A stretch of 64,000 nucleotides of DNA from Hymenobacter mellowenesis (GTDB lineage: Bacteria; Bacteroidota; Bacteroidia; Cytophagales; Hymenobacteraceae). Each line of letters begins with the position of its first letter. Position 1 is the stretch's first letter. The DNA is taken from contig NZ_JAUQSX010000001.1 in the NCBI RefSeq assembly GCF_030581005.1, forward strand, positions 1 through 64,000, in the 5' to 3' direction. Both the position numbers and the translations under genes were made by a program. The notes beneath the pieces are model-generated. The model made no database searches, had not been told where the DNA came from, and saw only the letters and a program-made list of their open reading frames with translations. Of the stretch, positions 25,753 through 34,582 are shown in pieces.

Positions 25753-26934
25753 TCAGTTCAGCCAGATAAGGGGGTTGCGCACGGGCAGGTTGCGCACCAC
25801 TTCGGGCACCTCGGGCGCGTGGTCGAGGCTCTGCCAGGTGCCGAGCCAGGCCGGGTTTTGGAACTGCACCGCGCCGAAAACCAGGAAGGGCTGCGCCACG
25901 GGCCAGTTTTCCCAATACATTACATCCTTGGGGAAGGGCCAGGCGTTCTTATCCTTTACAAACGGGTACAGGAATTCGATGCCTTTTCGGATGCCACGCC
26001 CATCGGGCGTCTGGTAAGTCCAGAGGTTGTCGGTGGGCGTGCTCAGGATTTGGCAGAGCATGGTCATGGCATCGAGGTTGAAGAGCGAGTAGCCGTAGGG
26101 CTTGGTGCGCTTGGTTTCGAGCGGGAAGCTGCCATCGGGCGCCATTTGGGTGGGCAGGTGCACCGTTTTGTAGCGGGTGCGGCACAGGGCCAATAGCTCT
26201 TGGTTGGCGGTGAGGCGGGCGAAGGCCGCCACCTGCATGGTCCAGCAGGTGCCGTGGTTGTTGGCGGCGTTCATTTCCTCTTTCGCATTGGGATGGGTGG
26301 TGAGCCAGGTCAGGTACTGGCCAAACCAGCTTTTGATGCCGGCCAGGTCGTCTTTGCCGAAGCTTTTGGCCCCTTGCATCACCAGCACGCCCTGCGCCAC
26401 TTCCATCAGCTGAATGGTGTCGATGATGCCAATGCCGCGCCCCGTGAATTTGCCCGAAATGGCCTGCGCGTAGAGCAGCGACGGGTTCATCAGCGTTTGC
26501 GAAGCGGTGAACCAGGCGCGCAGGTGCAGTAGCGCGTGGCGCACGTACTTCTCGTCGCCCGTCAGCTTATAGGCCGAAGCCAGCGCGCCGATGACGCGGC
26601 TGAAGCGAATCATAGCCAGGCGGTGGGCCGTGAAATTGTCAGGGTTGGTGAGGCCGTCTTTCTGGATGTAGGGACCACTAGGGTTTTGCGGGTCGGGCCA
26701 CCAGTAGTCGCCTTCGGAAAAGAAATCGTGCGGGCCGCCCGCACTGCGCGGGGAGACGCTGGCCGTGACCGTAATGGGCACTTGCTGCAAGGCCCAAGCC
26801 GCTTCTTTCAGCACGTAGGGGCTCAGGGTGCGGATGGCCTCCTGCCGAAGCTTGCTGGCGGGTGGCGAGGCTGAGCGGGTGGCGGGCGCGGCCGTGAGGA
26901 GGACTAGCAGTAAGGCGGTTATGCGGAGCAGCAT
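25753..26934 (-). CDS. Alginate-lyase-superfamily polysaccharide lyase
   Basis: 393 codons from ATG 26934. Signal peptide (LLLVLLTAAPATRSA). The alpha/alpha-barrel family motifs are YWWPDPQNPSGPYIQKDGLTN, then YVRHALLHLRAWF, GIGIIDTIQLMEVAQG and ANNHGTCWTMQ; the Asn-His pair is the usual catalytic site of PL5/PL38-like lyases. These enzymes cut uronate polymers by beta-elimination, leaving an unsaturated uronate. It is the last gene of the PUL, after a palindromic repeat. Substrate (alginate, glucuronan or other) cannot be told from sequence. Confidence 0.85.
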   Translation of the reverse strand: MLLRITALLLVLLTAAPATRSASPPASKLRQEAIRTLSPYVLKEAAWALQQVPITVTASVSPRSAGGPHDFFSEGDYWWPDPQNPSGPYIQKDGLTNPDNFTAHRLAMIRFSRVIGALASAYKLTGDEKYVRHALLHLRAWFTASQTLMNPSLLYAQAISGKFTGRGIGIIDTIQLMEVAQGVLVMQGAKSFGKDDLAGIKSWFGQYLTWLTTHPNAKEEMNAANNHGTCWTMQVAAFARLTANQELLALCRTRYKTVHLPTQMAPDGSFPLETKRTKPYGYSLFNLDAMTMLCQILSTPTDNLWTYQTPDGRGIRKGIEFLYPFVKDKNAWPFPKDVMYWENWPVAQPFLVFGAVQFQNPAWLGTWQSLDHAPEVPEVVRNLPVRNPLIWLN

Positions 26935-26964
26935 AGACTGGATTTATAAACTTACGCACCATAA

Positions 26965-27075
26965 AACGTCATGCAGAGCGCAGCGAAGCATCTCGCGTGT
27001 GGTAGTAACTCAATCGTGAAAACGGCTTTGATTACTCCTGCACCCGAGATGCTTCGCTACGCTCTGCATGACGTT
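26965..27075. repeat. Palindromic element, family A (copy A1)
   Basis: Arms of about 33-35 bp (left 26965-26999, right 27041-27075) built on GTCATGCAGAGCGCAGCGAA and its complement, with a few mismatches and a 41-bp unrelated loop. It lies between two PUL lyase genes. Same arm family as copies near 36043, 49461, 51395 and 52699. Confidence 0.9.
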
Positions 27076-27082
27076 CCTTCAG

Positions 27083-27108
27083 GCGCGGACTCGCAGCGTC
27101 CACGCTAC
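27083..27108. repeat. Half of a family B palindromic element
   Basis: A single 26-bp arm, GCGCGGACTCGCAGCGTCCA then CGCTAC, matching the right arm of the family B elements at 28504 and 34500 with one change. It abuts copy A1 and ends just at the stop codon of the next gene. Confidence 0.8.
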
Positions 27109-27109
27109 G

Positions 27110-28273
27110 TTAGCGCACGGTGCCGATGCTGCGGTGCGTGAAGGAAGTGAAACCCAGAAAGGTCTTGTCGCCCGACACCCCGTAGGGGTCCTGGCGGTCG
27201 CGCAGGGAGGCTAGCTTGCTGGTGCCGTAGTAGTTGTAAGCGGTTTCGATGCCGGGGAAAATCTGGCTGCCGCTGCAGTTGCGCGAGTAGTTGCCAGCGG
27301 CGGCATCCTCGTACTTGTTCCAGCCGTTTTTGATGAGCTGGCCGTTGGCTTCGTAGAGGGCATTGTTGCCTTGGATGCGGGCTGTTTCGGCGGCGTAGGT
27401 CATGGCCGTGAGGGTGTATTGCGGGTGCACGCAGTCGCGGTCGCGCTGCTCCTTGATGGCCCCGTCGGAATACACCAACTGCGGCATGATTTGCAGCAGG
27501 TAGTCGTAGCCCGAATCGTACACCGCCGTGCTGTTGAACCACACGCCCAGCGCCATTTTGGCGTAGCAGTACGAGGCCTGCCAGTTGTTGGTGTCGCTGA
27601 TGGCGCCGGGCACGTTGTTCACGTAGTTGTTTTTCAGGTTGTTGAGGAAGTCCGAGAACTTGGCCACGTCGGTGGCCGACCAGCCCGCACCCGCGCCGTT
27701 CACTTGGTGGTAGCGGATAATTTCGCCCGCCGCTACGAAGGTGGGCGCCACCCAGGCCGCCTCCAGGTAGGTCTGGCGGAACTCAGTGGGGCTGCCGTCG
27801 GGCTTGGGCGAGGTGGAGTAGCGCTGGAAGTTGTAGGCGTAGCCGTTCAGAATCTGCTTGGCTTGGTTGGCGTAGGTGGTGCTGCCGGTTTTCACCCAGC
27901 GCAGGGCGCAGGCGTAGGCCAGGATGCAGTCGCGCCGAATCTGGTCTTCGGAGGGGCTGCCGCCGCTGCCCACCACGTACACCACGGCGGGAAAATTGGT
28001 CGGCACCGCGTATTGGTTCATGTAATCGACCACCTTGTTGTAGCCAGCGGTGCGGGTAGCATCGCCGGCGTTGGCTTGCCCGGCCACCAGGTTGAGGCTG
28101 GCGGTGCTCACCACCACGCCGGGGTGGCGGAAGGTGGTAATCGTCGAATCGGCGGTGCTGGCCGTGGTGGTGTCGGGCGTGGCGACGGACTCTTTCTGGC
28201 AGCTGCTGAACAGGGTGATGGCGGCAGCAAAGCCCAGACGGGCAAAGCGGGGTAGCGAGGCAAAATGGGTCAT
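27110..28273 (-). CDS. Alginate-lyase-family lipoprotein
   Basis: 387 codons from ATG 28273. Lipobox ITLFSSCQ puts lipidation at cysteine 25, so the protein is membrane-anchored. After a Thr/Ser linker comes the alginate-lyase domain: FRHPGVVVSTASLN, YLEAAWVAPTFVAAGE, DTNNWQASYCYAKMALGVW and RDCVHPQYTLTAM, with Asn-Asn and His-x-Gln-Tyr as candidate catalytic residues. It differs clearly from the other two lyases of the locus, so it may act on another linkage or chain length. Preceded by a LacI-type operator at 28405. Confidence 0.85.
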   Translation of the reverse strand: MTHFASLPRFARLGFAAAITLFSSCQKESVATPDTTTASTADSTITTFRHPGVVVSTASLNLVAGQANAGDATRTAGYNKVVDYMNQYAVPTNFPAVVYVVGSGGSPSEDQIRRDCILAYACALRWVKTGSTTYANQAKQILNGYAYNFQRYSTSPKPDGSPTEFRQTYLEAAWVAPTFVAAGEIIRYHQVNGAGAGWSATDVAKFSDFLNNLKNNYVNNVPGAISDTNNWQASYCYAKMALGVWFNSTAVYDSGYDYLLQIMPQLVYSDGAIKEQRDRDCVHPQYTLTAMTYAAETARIQGNNALYEANGQLIKNGWNKYEDAAAGNYSRNCSGSQIFPGIETAYNYYGTSKLASLRDRQDPYGVSGDKTFLGFTSFTHRSIGTVR

Positions 28274-28404
28274 GAGCTTCTGTGGGAATTGACGGATGGA
28301 AACAATGATTATCAGGCAGCTTCGCGACTTAGGCCATCGTCGGGGAGCGGCATAAAAGTAGAATCATCAAAGACCGATAAGCACCTCAAAAGCAGGCTTT
28401 ATTT

Positions 28405-28420
28405 ACGGAATCGTTTGCGA
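28405..28420. promoter_or_regulatory. Candidate LacI-type operator
   Basis: ACGGAATCGTTTGCGA has the central CG and mirrored half-sites of LacI-family operators and shares 14 of 16 bases with the site upstream of SusC at 39319. It lies about 130 bp before the lyase lipoprotein. A LacI regulator is encoded at 42610. Confidence 0.5.
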
Positions 28421-28502
28421 AAAATAACGCATGCTACACACTCGTTTTTAATGAGTTAACAACTGTTAGAACGCAGAAACCACATGAGAAAATTTTGGCG
28501 AT

Positions 28503-28579
28503 TGTAGCGTGGACTCTGCGAGTCCGCGCATTGCCCGAGCCTGTTCGCCCGGGCGCGGACTCGCAGAGTCCACGCTACA
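28503..28579. repeat. Palindromic element, family B (copy B1)
   Basis: Perfect 27-bp arms (28503-28529 and 28553-28579) starting TGTAGCGTGGACTCTGCGAG, with a 23-bp loop. It sits immediately after the stop codon of the GH2 gene and could act as a terminator or mRNA 3' stabiliser. Confidence 0.9.
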
Positions 28580-28582
28580 GTT

Positions 28583-31216
28583 CTACAGGTTCAAAAACAC
28601 CGTTTCCATGCCCTCCGAAGCCACGCTGGCGACGCTGTGCCGGCCGTTGGTGCGGACCCGGATAATGGCGCGGCCGTTGTAGGCCTGCACCTTGCGCGAG
28701 CCGCTGCTGGTGCCCAGGTTGTCGAGCAACACACCGTCGCCAGTCAGTCCGAAACGCAGCCAGCTGGCGGCATCCAGGCACTGCACACCTTGGGCGTCGA
28801 ACAGCTTTGCTTCGATGGTGGCGAGGCCGCTGGTTTCGGTGGTTTTGGTGAGGGTGAGCTTGGCAGGCTTGCCCCATTTGGTGGTTTGGTAGCGCTGGGT
28901 TATTTCGTCCTGCACGGTGGTTTTGCCCTGGCGGGCCACGGCGCGGAAGGTGTTTTCACCTTCGTTCAACTTCACGAGCCAGCGCAGGCCGGCGGCGGGA
29001 AAATCCTGGCTGTTGCGCTTTTTTACACCCTGGCTCTGGCCATTCACAAACAGCTCCACGGCGGCGGCATTGGAGTACACCTTCACCATCTTCTGCTCGC
29101 CGGCCTCGCCCCAGCGCACGGGCCAGGAGTGGCCGTAGATGTGCACCATCGGCGCGGTGGTCCAGTACGACTGGAAGACGTAGAAGGCCTCTTTGGGCGT
29201 GAAATCGCGCTCCACCACGCCCTTTTGGTTCATGTAGGGAATGGGGTTGTCGGGGCGCACGGGCGTGCTGAAATCCTTGAACGGCCAGTAGGCCGCGCCG
29301 CTCAGCCAGGGCATGGTTTCCTGCTCCTTGAGGTGCCAGTCGACGAGGTTGCAGAGGTAGCTTTCGCTCCAGTCGCCGTCCTTCGAAACGCGGGCGCTGC
29401 CGCCGAACAGGCTGGCGTCACCGGCGCGCTCGTCGGCGCCCTGGCCGCGGCTGATTTTGGCTAAGGCGTTGTCGGGGTTTTCGGAGTGGCGGCCGGCGTG
29501 GCTGTCGCCGCCCCATTCCACGTGCAGGAAGCGCTTCACGGACTTGAACTCCTGCTCCGTTACCTCCTTGTAATCGGTGTAAATGCCCCGGTACCAACCG
29601 GCCCAGATGGAGGGCGAGTACACATCCGGAATGTCCTTGCAGAAGTCGCAGCGGCGAATGGCGGTGTAGCGCGCCGGGTCGAGCTGGTGCGCCAGGTCAT
29701 TGAGCGACTTCATATAGGTGCGAATTTTCTCCTTGTCGAACTCCGGGAAGTCACCGGGCCAATCGTTTTCGTTGCCCAGCCCCCAGATGATGACGGCCGG
29801 GTGGTTGTAGTGCTGCTGCACCATGTTGGTGAGCATGCGGCGGCCCTGCGCCTGGTAGATTTCGCCGCCCAGCCCGCCCCGACACCAGGGAATTTCCTCC
29901 CACACCACGATGCCCAGCGAGTCGCAGAGGTTCAGCACGATGCGCGACTGCTGGTAATGGCCCAGGCGGATGAAGTTGACACCCATGCTTTTCATCAGCC
30001 GCATTTCCTGCCGAATCTGGGGCTCGGTCATGGCGGCGGCCACGCCGGCGTGGTCTTCGTGGCGGTGGGTGCCGCGCAGCAGTAGGCGCTGGCCGTTCAG
30101 CCGGAACGGGCCGTGCTCCACGAATTCGATGTGCCGGAAGCCGATTTTTTCGCGGTGCTTAAACTGCCCGGGGCCGCTGCCCGTCGTCACTTCCAAAGTG
30201 TAGAGCTCCGGGTGCTCTGGTGCCCAGAGGCGCGGGGCTTTTAGCCTGAAACTGGCCAGGTCCAACTCACCGGTTTTTATGGCAATGCTGGCTTGGGCCT
30301 TCGCTACTACTTTGCCCTTGGGGTCGAGCAGCTGGACATTCACCAACTCATTTCCGTCAGCCAAAGGCTCCCGAAAAACACCTTTTAGCGTCAGCGTGCC
30401 AAGCTTTCCAGCGGCATCAACTTCCGCTTTTGCCGCTATGCGCTCCAGCGAAACGGCTGGCTCGTACACGAGGTTCAAGTACCGGTAGAGACCACCGTAG
30501 ATGTTGAAATCTGACAAGTCGGAGGGCATCATCTCCAAATCCCGCGAGTTGTCGCAGCGAATGGAGAGCGGAATTTTGCCCTTGAACTGGGTTTTGAAAG
30601 CGTCGGTTTTCTGAAAATCGGCCACGGCCTGAGTGATGTCCACGGTCCACTCATCGTAGCCGCCGACGTGGCTGCCGACTTCGGTGGTGTGGATAAATAC
30701 CCGAGTTTTCTGGCCCGCCCCCTCGAAGTGTAGCAGCGTGCGGCCGTTGGCGTAGGGGTTCTGGATGGTGAGCTGCGTGCGGTACCAGCCGGGGCCCTGG
30801 TAGTAGTTCGCGTCGGGGTCCACGGCGTCGCGGGCGTTGAAGCAATGCGGCAGCGTCGCAGGCTCCCAGAGCGGCACGCTTTCGGGGTTGCCGGCCGTCA
30901 CGGGCCGCACGGCTTCCCACACGCCGCCCAGGTCCTGGCGCACGAATTCCCAGCCGGCGTTCAGGCGGGTTTGCTGCTGCGCGAAAACTGGGATGTTGCT
31001 GCTGAAGCTGAGCAGCAGCAGTATGTAGACGGCGCAACGGCGGAACCTCACCCCCGGCCCCTCTCCCGCGGAGAGGGGAGCCTGACGATTTGCGTGAGAT
31101 TTGCGAAACTCCACTAGACGGCTTTTAAAGTCGTCAGGCTCCCCTCTCTGCGGGAGAGGGGCCGGGGGTGAGGTTCCGCCGTTGCGCCAAAAAGAACTTG
31201 CCTTCATAGTCCACAT
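28583..31216 (-). CDS. Glycoside hydrolase family 2 enzyme with in-frame palindromic insert
   Basis: 877 codons from ATG 31216, which overlaps the SDR stop (TGATG). Sugar-binding, immunoglobulin-like and TIM-barrel GH2 domains follow in order. WGLGNEND gives acid/base Glu483; HVEWGGD gives nucleophile Glu567. Activity could be beta-galactosidase or beta-glucuronidase; in a uronate PUL the latter is attractive. The N-terminus is odd: MWTMKASSF, then about 50 residues encoded by a palindromic repeat, and only then the signal peptide (VYILLLLSFSSNIPVFAQ). A GTG inside the repeat could serve as an alternative start. Confidence 0.9.
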   Translation of the reverse strand: MWTMKASSFWRNGGTSPPAPLPQRGEPDDFKSRLVEFRKSHANRQAPLSAGEGPGVRFRRCAVYILLLLSFSSNIPVFAQQQTRLNAGWEFVRQDLGGVWEAVRPVTAGNPESVPLWEPATLPHCFNARDAVDPDANYYQGPGWYRTQLTIQNPYANGRTLLHFEGAGQKTRVFIHTTEVGSHVGGYDEWTVDITQAVADFQKTDAFKTQFKGKIPLSIRCDNSRDLEMMPSDLSDFNIYGGLYRYLNLVYEPAVSLERIAAKAEVDAAGKLGTLTLKGVFREPLADGNELVNVQLLDPKGKVVAKAQASIAIKTGELDLASFRLKAPRLWAPEHPELYTLEVTTGSGPGQFKHREKIGFRHIEFVEHGPFRLNGQRLLLRGTHRHEDHAGVAAAMTEPQIRQEMRLMKSMGVNFIRLGHYQQSRIVLNLCDSLGIVVWEEIPWCRGGLGGEIYQAQGRRMLTNMVQQHYNHPAVIIWGLGNENDWPGDFPEFDKEKIRTYMKSLNDLAHQLDPARYTAIRRCDFCKDIPDVYSPSIWAGWYRGIYTDYKEVTEQEFKSVKRFLHVEWGGDSHAGRHSENPDNALAKISRGQGADERAGDASLFGGSARVSKDGDWSESYLCNLVDWHLKEQETMPWLSGAAYWPFKDFSTPVRPDNPIPYMNQKGVVERDFTPKEAFYVFQSYWTTAPMVHIYGHSWPVRWGEAGEQKMVKVYSNAAAVELFVNGQSQGVKKRNSQDFPAAGLRWLVKLNEGENTFRAVARQGKTTVQDEITQRYQTTKWGKPAKLTLTKTTETSGLATIEAKLFDAQGVQCLDAASWLRFGLTGDGVLLDNLGTSSGSRKVQAYNGRAIIRVRTNGRHSVASVASEGMETVFLNL
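31031..31188. repeat. Palindromic element, family D, inside the GH2 reading frame
   Basis: Two 58-bp arms (31031-31088 and 31131-31188) differ at one position and flank a 42-bp loop. The arm contains GCGCAACGGCGGAACCTCAC and a nested small palindrome (CTCTCCCGCGGAGAG). The whole element stays open in the GH2 frame. Confidence 0.95.
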
Positions 31217-32076
31217 CACACGCCGCCGAAGATGGAAAAACCGCCGTCCACGCAAATCATGGAGCCGGTCACGAACCGAGAAGCGTCGCTCAGCAGCCAG
31301 ACGAGGGCACCTTTCAGCTCGTCGGGCTGGCCGAAGCGCTTGAAGGGCGTTTGGCGAATCACCAGCTCGCCGCGCGGCGTGAAGCCGCCTTCGGGCGTGG
31401 TGAGCAGGCTGCGGTTTTGCTCGGTGAGGAAGAAGCCGGGGGCCAGCGCGTTCATGCGCAGGCGGTCGCCGTAGCGGTTGGCCATTTCCACCGCGAACCA
31501 CTGGTTGTAGCAGTCCACGGCGGACTTGCCCATGTTGTAGCCCAGCACTTTGGTGATGGCGCGCTTCGAGTTCATGGACGAGATGTTGACGATGCTGCCC
31601 GCGCCCGCTTCGGCCAGGGCCGGCCCGAATACCTGGGTGGGCAGCAGCGTGCCCCACACGTTGAGGTCCATCACGCGGCGCATGCCGGCCAGGTCCATCT
31701 TGAACACGTCGGTATCGGGGGCCAGCACGCCATCGGGCGCGTTGCCGCCGGCTGCGTTCACCAAGCCATCGATGCGGCCGAAGGTGCTTAGTATGAGGTC
31801 GCAGGCCAGGCGCAGTTCTTCTTCGTTCAGTACGTCGGCCACCAGCGCCAGGGCCCGGCCGCCCTGCTCGTTGATGGCGGCGGCGCGGGCTTCGGCCACG
31901 GCGGCGTTGCGGCCCAGGATGCCCACCGTACCGCCCGCTTCCACGATGCCGGCCAGGAAGGCCTCGCCGAGGATGCCGGTGCCGCCGGTTACGACAATAA
32001 CCTTGTTTTCGAGGGAAAAAGGGCTGGCCGCGGGGGCTAGTTGAGCGTCAACTGAGCGTAATTCTGATAGCGCCAT
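31216..32076 (-). CDS. SDR oxidoreductase, probable D-fructuronate reductase
   Basis: 286 codons from ATG 32076. Rossmann motif TGGTGILG (residues 30-37), NAAG near 107-110, catalytic Ser about 167, Tyr180 and Lys184 (YNMGK). The segment APGFFLTEQNRSLL is characteristic of the YjmF/UxuB-type SDRs that interconvert D-fructuronate and D-mannonate with NAD(H), fitting hexuronate catabolism downstream of the lyases; a reductase for unsaturated-uronate products is the alternative. It overlaps the GH88 gene end by 40 bp and the GH2 start by 1 bp, so translation is coupled. Confidence 0.85.
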   Translation of the reverse strand: MALSELRSVDAQLAPAASPFSLENKVIVVTGGTGILGEAFLAGIVEAGGTVGILGRNAAVAEARAAAINEQGGRALALVADVLNEEELRLACDLILSTFGRIDGLVNAAGGNAPDGVLAPDTDVFKMDLAGMRRVMDLNVWGTLLPTQVFGPALAEAGAGSIVNISSMNSKRAITKVLGYNMGKSAVDCYNQWFAVEMANRYGDRLRMNALAPGFFLTEQNRSLLTTPEGGFTPRGELVIRQTPFKRFGQPDELKGALVWLLSDASRFVTGSMICVDGGFSIFGGV

Positions 32077-33263
32077 AGGGCTTCGAGGAAATAATAGTCG
32101 GCGTACACGAGCGGAACGTCGATTTCGGAGTTGGCCGGCTTGTTGCCGGTGCTGTGCTTCAGCAGAAAGAAGTTGTTGGTGCCGGCCGCTGCGAGGTATT
32201 GGGGCGCACTCAAACTGGCCAGGATGGCCGTAGCGGCAGCGTAGTAGTTGTTTTTTGGGGGCGCGTACTTACTAAGTTCCAGCAGGCCGGAGGCGGCAGC
32301 CGCGGCGGCTGAGGCATCGCGCGGCGCCTTGGGGATGTCGGGCGCGTTGAAGTCCCAGTAGGGAATGCGGTCAGGAATTTTGGCCGTTTGGGCCAGGAAA
32401 TAGTCGGCTGCGTGCTGGGCAGCGGCCAGGAATTTGGGGTCCTTAGTTTCGCGGTACACCATGGTGTAGCCGTAGATGGCCCAGGCCTGGCCCCGCGCCC
32501 AGCAGGAATTATCGGCAAAGCCCTGGTGCGTCACGGCCGTGAGCAGTTTGCCAGTGGCGGGGTCAAAATTCAGGACGTGGTAGGTGCTAAAATCCGGCCG
32601 GAAGCGGTACTTCAAATCGGTGGCTGCGTGGGTTTTGGCAATGTGCGCGTAGGCGGTGTCGCCGCTGAGGCGGGAGGCGGCGAAGAGCAGCTCCAGGTTC
32701 AGCAGGTTATCCACGATGACGGGGTAGCTCCACACCTCGGCGTGGTGGTCCCAGGAACGGATGGCCCCAACTTTAGGATTAAAGCGCTTGGCCAGTGTGG
32801 CAGCGGCTTGCAGCAGCACGGCGCGGTACTTCGGGTTTTTCGTGACGGCGTAGCCCTGTCCGTAAGAGTTGTTCAGGATGAAGCCCAGGTCGTGGGTGGT
32901 GGTCACGTTCTTCTCGGCATCCAGGGTTTCGGTGAAGGCCGCGGCGCGGCGCGGCCACTGCGGCTGCCCGCTCAGGCGCGCCAGGTACCACAGGTTGCCG
33001 GCAAAGAAACCGCTGGTCCAGTTTCGCGAGGTGGTGCGCACGAGGCGGCCGTCGTTCTCGGTGCTACGCGGGTGCTGGGTGCTATCGGGGTAGCGGCGCA
33101 GGTAGGCGGCGTACTGGGCTTCGGCGCGGGCCACCACAGTGGCTACGGGCACGGCCAGCTGCTTGCTGACGGGCAGTTTGGCAGGCTGCTTCTTTTGGGC
33201 CTGCAACGGCCCCAGTGCGGGCCCAAGCAAAGCGGCCGTGATATACAGGAATTGCTTCATCAT
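32037..33263 (-). CDS. GH88 unsaturated glucuronyl hydrolase
   Basis: 408 codons from ATG 33263 (ATG 33260 also possible). Signal peptide ends GPLQAQ. The alpha6/alpha6-barrel family motifs are NWTSGFFAGNLWYLA, THDLGF with Asp125, SYPVIVDNLLNLEL with Asp185, and SCWARGQAWAIYGY. In characterised enzymes the two Asp residues hydrate the 4,5-double bond of the terminal uronate, releasing it. This directly follows the lyase reaction. The start overlaps the stop of the upstream lyase gene (TGATG). Confidence 0.92.
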   Translation of the reverse strand: MMKQFLYITAALLGPALGPLQAQKKQPAKLPVSKQLAVPVATVVARAEAQYAAYLRRYPDSTQHPRSTENDGRLVRTTSRNWTSGFFAGNLWYLARLSGQPQWPRRAAAFTETLDAEKNVTTTHDLGFILNNSYGQGYAVTKNPKYRAVLLQAAATLAKRFNPKVGAIRSWDHHAEVWSYPVIVDNLLNLELLFAASRLSGDTAYAHIAKTHAATDLKYRFRPDFSTYHVLNFDPATGKLLTAVTHQGFADNSCWARGQAWAIYGYTMVYRETKDPKFLAAAQHAADYFLAQTAKIPDRIPYWDFNAPDIPKAPRDASAAAAAASGLLELSKYAPPKNNYYAAATAILASLSAPQYLAAAGTNNFFLLKHSTGNKPANSEIDVPLVYADYYFLEALWRYQNYAQLTLN

Positions 33264-34456
33264 CAGTACGCCCAGGGCACGGGTTTGAAATCAGGATGCT
33301 GCGCGAAAACGGCGGCGGCTTTCAGGTCGGGGTAGGCGCGGCTGGCCTGCTCATACACGTCCAGGGCCAGGGTGTTGGAGGTGCCGGCGGCGTCGGCTTT
33401 ATCCATCTTTTTCTGGCCCAGCAGGTAGGGCCGAAACCACTCCACGCCAGCGCGCAGGCCGCGGCCGTCGGGCGTGGCGTAGTGCCAGAGGTCGAGGCCG
33501 ACGTGCGGGGCCATCAGGGCCAGGCGGGCCCAGCCCTGCATGTTCATGCTGGTGTAATTCCAGGGGCGGGTGCGGGCCAGCTCCAGCGGCTGCGCGCCGT
33601 CGGGTTGGAACTGCACGGGCACGCGGAGCCAGGTTTGCTGCTGCAGAGTGGTTTTGGCCAGGGCCGTGTTGCCAGTGAAAAGGGCAAAATCCACCACCTG
33701 CGTGTCGTAGAACGTGCCGTGATTATTCTTGGCCGCGCCTTCGGGTAGAGCCACCGGGCTGGTTGTGAGCCAGGTGGTGAAGTCCTTAAACCAAGCTTGC
33801 ACCCCTCCTACCACAGCCGCGTCCACGCTCGGGCTGCCATTCATCAAAGCCAGCGCCTCCGGAATATTCACCAGATGGCGCGTTTCAATAATGCCGAAGT
33901 TGCGCCCATTATTGATGCCAGGAATGCCCTGCCCGAAGTTCAGGTTGGGGTTCATGCGGGTGGCGGGGTCCAAGAAAAACACCCGCAGCAGGCGCGTGGC
34001 CTGGCGGGCGTAGTCTTCGTTACCCGAGAAGTAGTAGGCCAGCCCCAGCTTCTGCACGTCGGCGCACAGCTTGCTCATGGTGTCGCTGTCCTTCATGGCC
34101 TCCGACTCGGGGTTACGCAACCCGTCCTTTTGGATATAGGGCTTGCCGTCGGGCTTCGTGGGGTCGGGCCACCAGTACGGAGCCTGCGAGATGTAGTCGT
34201 GCTTGTCGCCGCTGGGGGGCGTTTGGGGCTTGGTGGTGATGGTGTAAGGCCCGCGCTTGAGGGCGGCGTTGGCCTCGCTCAGCAGCTCCTGCACGCGGGT
34301 GACTTCGGGCTGGTGGCCGGCTTTGTAGGCCGTTTTGTAGGCGGCCAGGGCGGCAGGGTCGAGCAAAATGAACGCGGCCGGCGCGGCAGTTGCAGCTGCC
34401 GGCGCCGGCGCGCTCATTGCCCACCACAGCATTAGGAAAAGAAGGACAAATCGCAT
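33263..34456 (-). CDS. Alginate-lyase-superfamily polysaccharide lyase
   Basis: 397 codons from ATG 34456. Signal peptide ends PAPAAATA. Motifs: YWWPDPTKPDGKPYIQKDGL, YARQATRLLRVFF, GIIETRHLVNIPEALAL and KNNHGTFYDTQ (candidate catalytic Asn-His). It is clearly related to the lyase at 25753 and shares its motif order, but the two differ enough to suggest different products or linkages. Translationally coupled to GH88; first enzyme gene after SusD, separated by a family B palindrome. Confidence 0.87.
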   Translation of the reverse strand: MRFVLLFLMLWWAMSAPAPAAATAAPAAFILLDPAALAAYKTAYKAGHQPEVTRVQELLSEANAALKRGPYTITTKPQTPPSGDKHDYISQAPYWWPDPTKPDGKPYIQKDGLRNPESEAMKDSDTMSKLCADVQKLGLAYYFSGNEDYARQATRLLRVFFLDPATRMNPNLNFGQGIPGINNGRNFGIIETRHLVNIPEALALMNGSPSVDAAVVGGVQAWFKDFTTWLTTSPVALPEGAAKNNHGTFYDTQVVDFALFTGNTALAKTTLQQQTWLRVPVQFQPDGAQPLELARTRPWNYTSMNMQGWARLALMAPHVGLDLWHYATPDGRGLRAGVEWFRPYLLGQKKMDKADAAGTSNTLALDVYEQASRAYPDLKAAAVFAQHPDFKPVPWAY

Positions 34457-34497
34457 GAATAATAAACTGATAATGAATGGTTCGCTAATAAGGCGAG

Positions 34498-34573
34498 CTG
34501 TAGCGTGGATTCTGCGAGTCCGCGCCGGGGCGAACGTTCTGCAATGCGCGGACTCGCAGAGTCCACGCTACAG
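34498..34573. repeat. Palindromic element, family B (copy B2)
   Basis: Arms 34498-34525 and 34546-34573, one mismatch, 20-bp loop; same arm sequence as B1 (28503). It sits in the gap between the SusD stop and the lyase start, that is, inside the PUL operon. Confidence 0.9.
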
Positions 34574-34582
34574 TTCGCGCCG

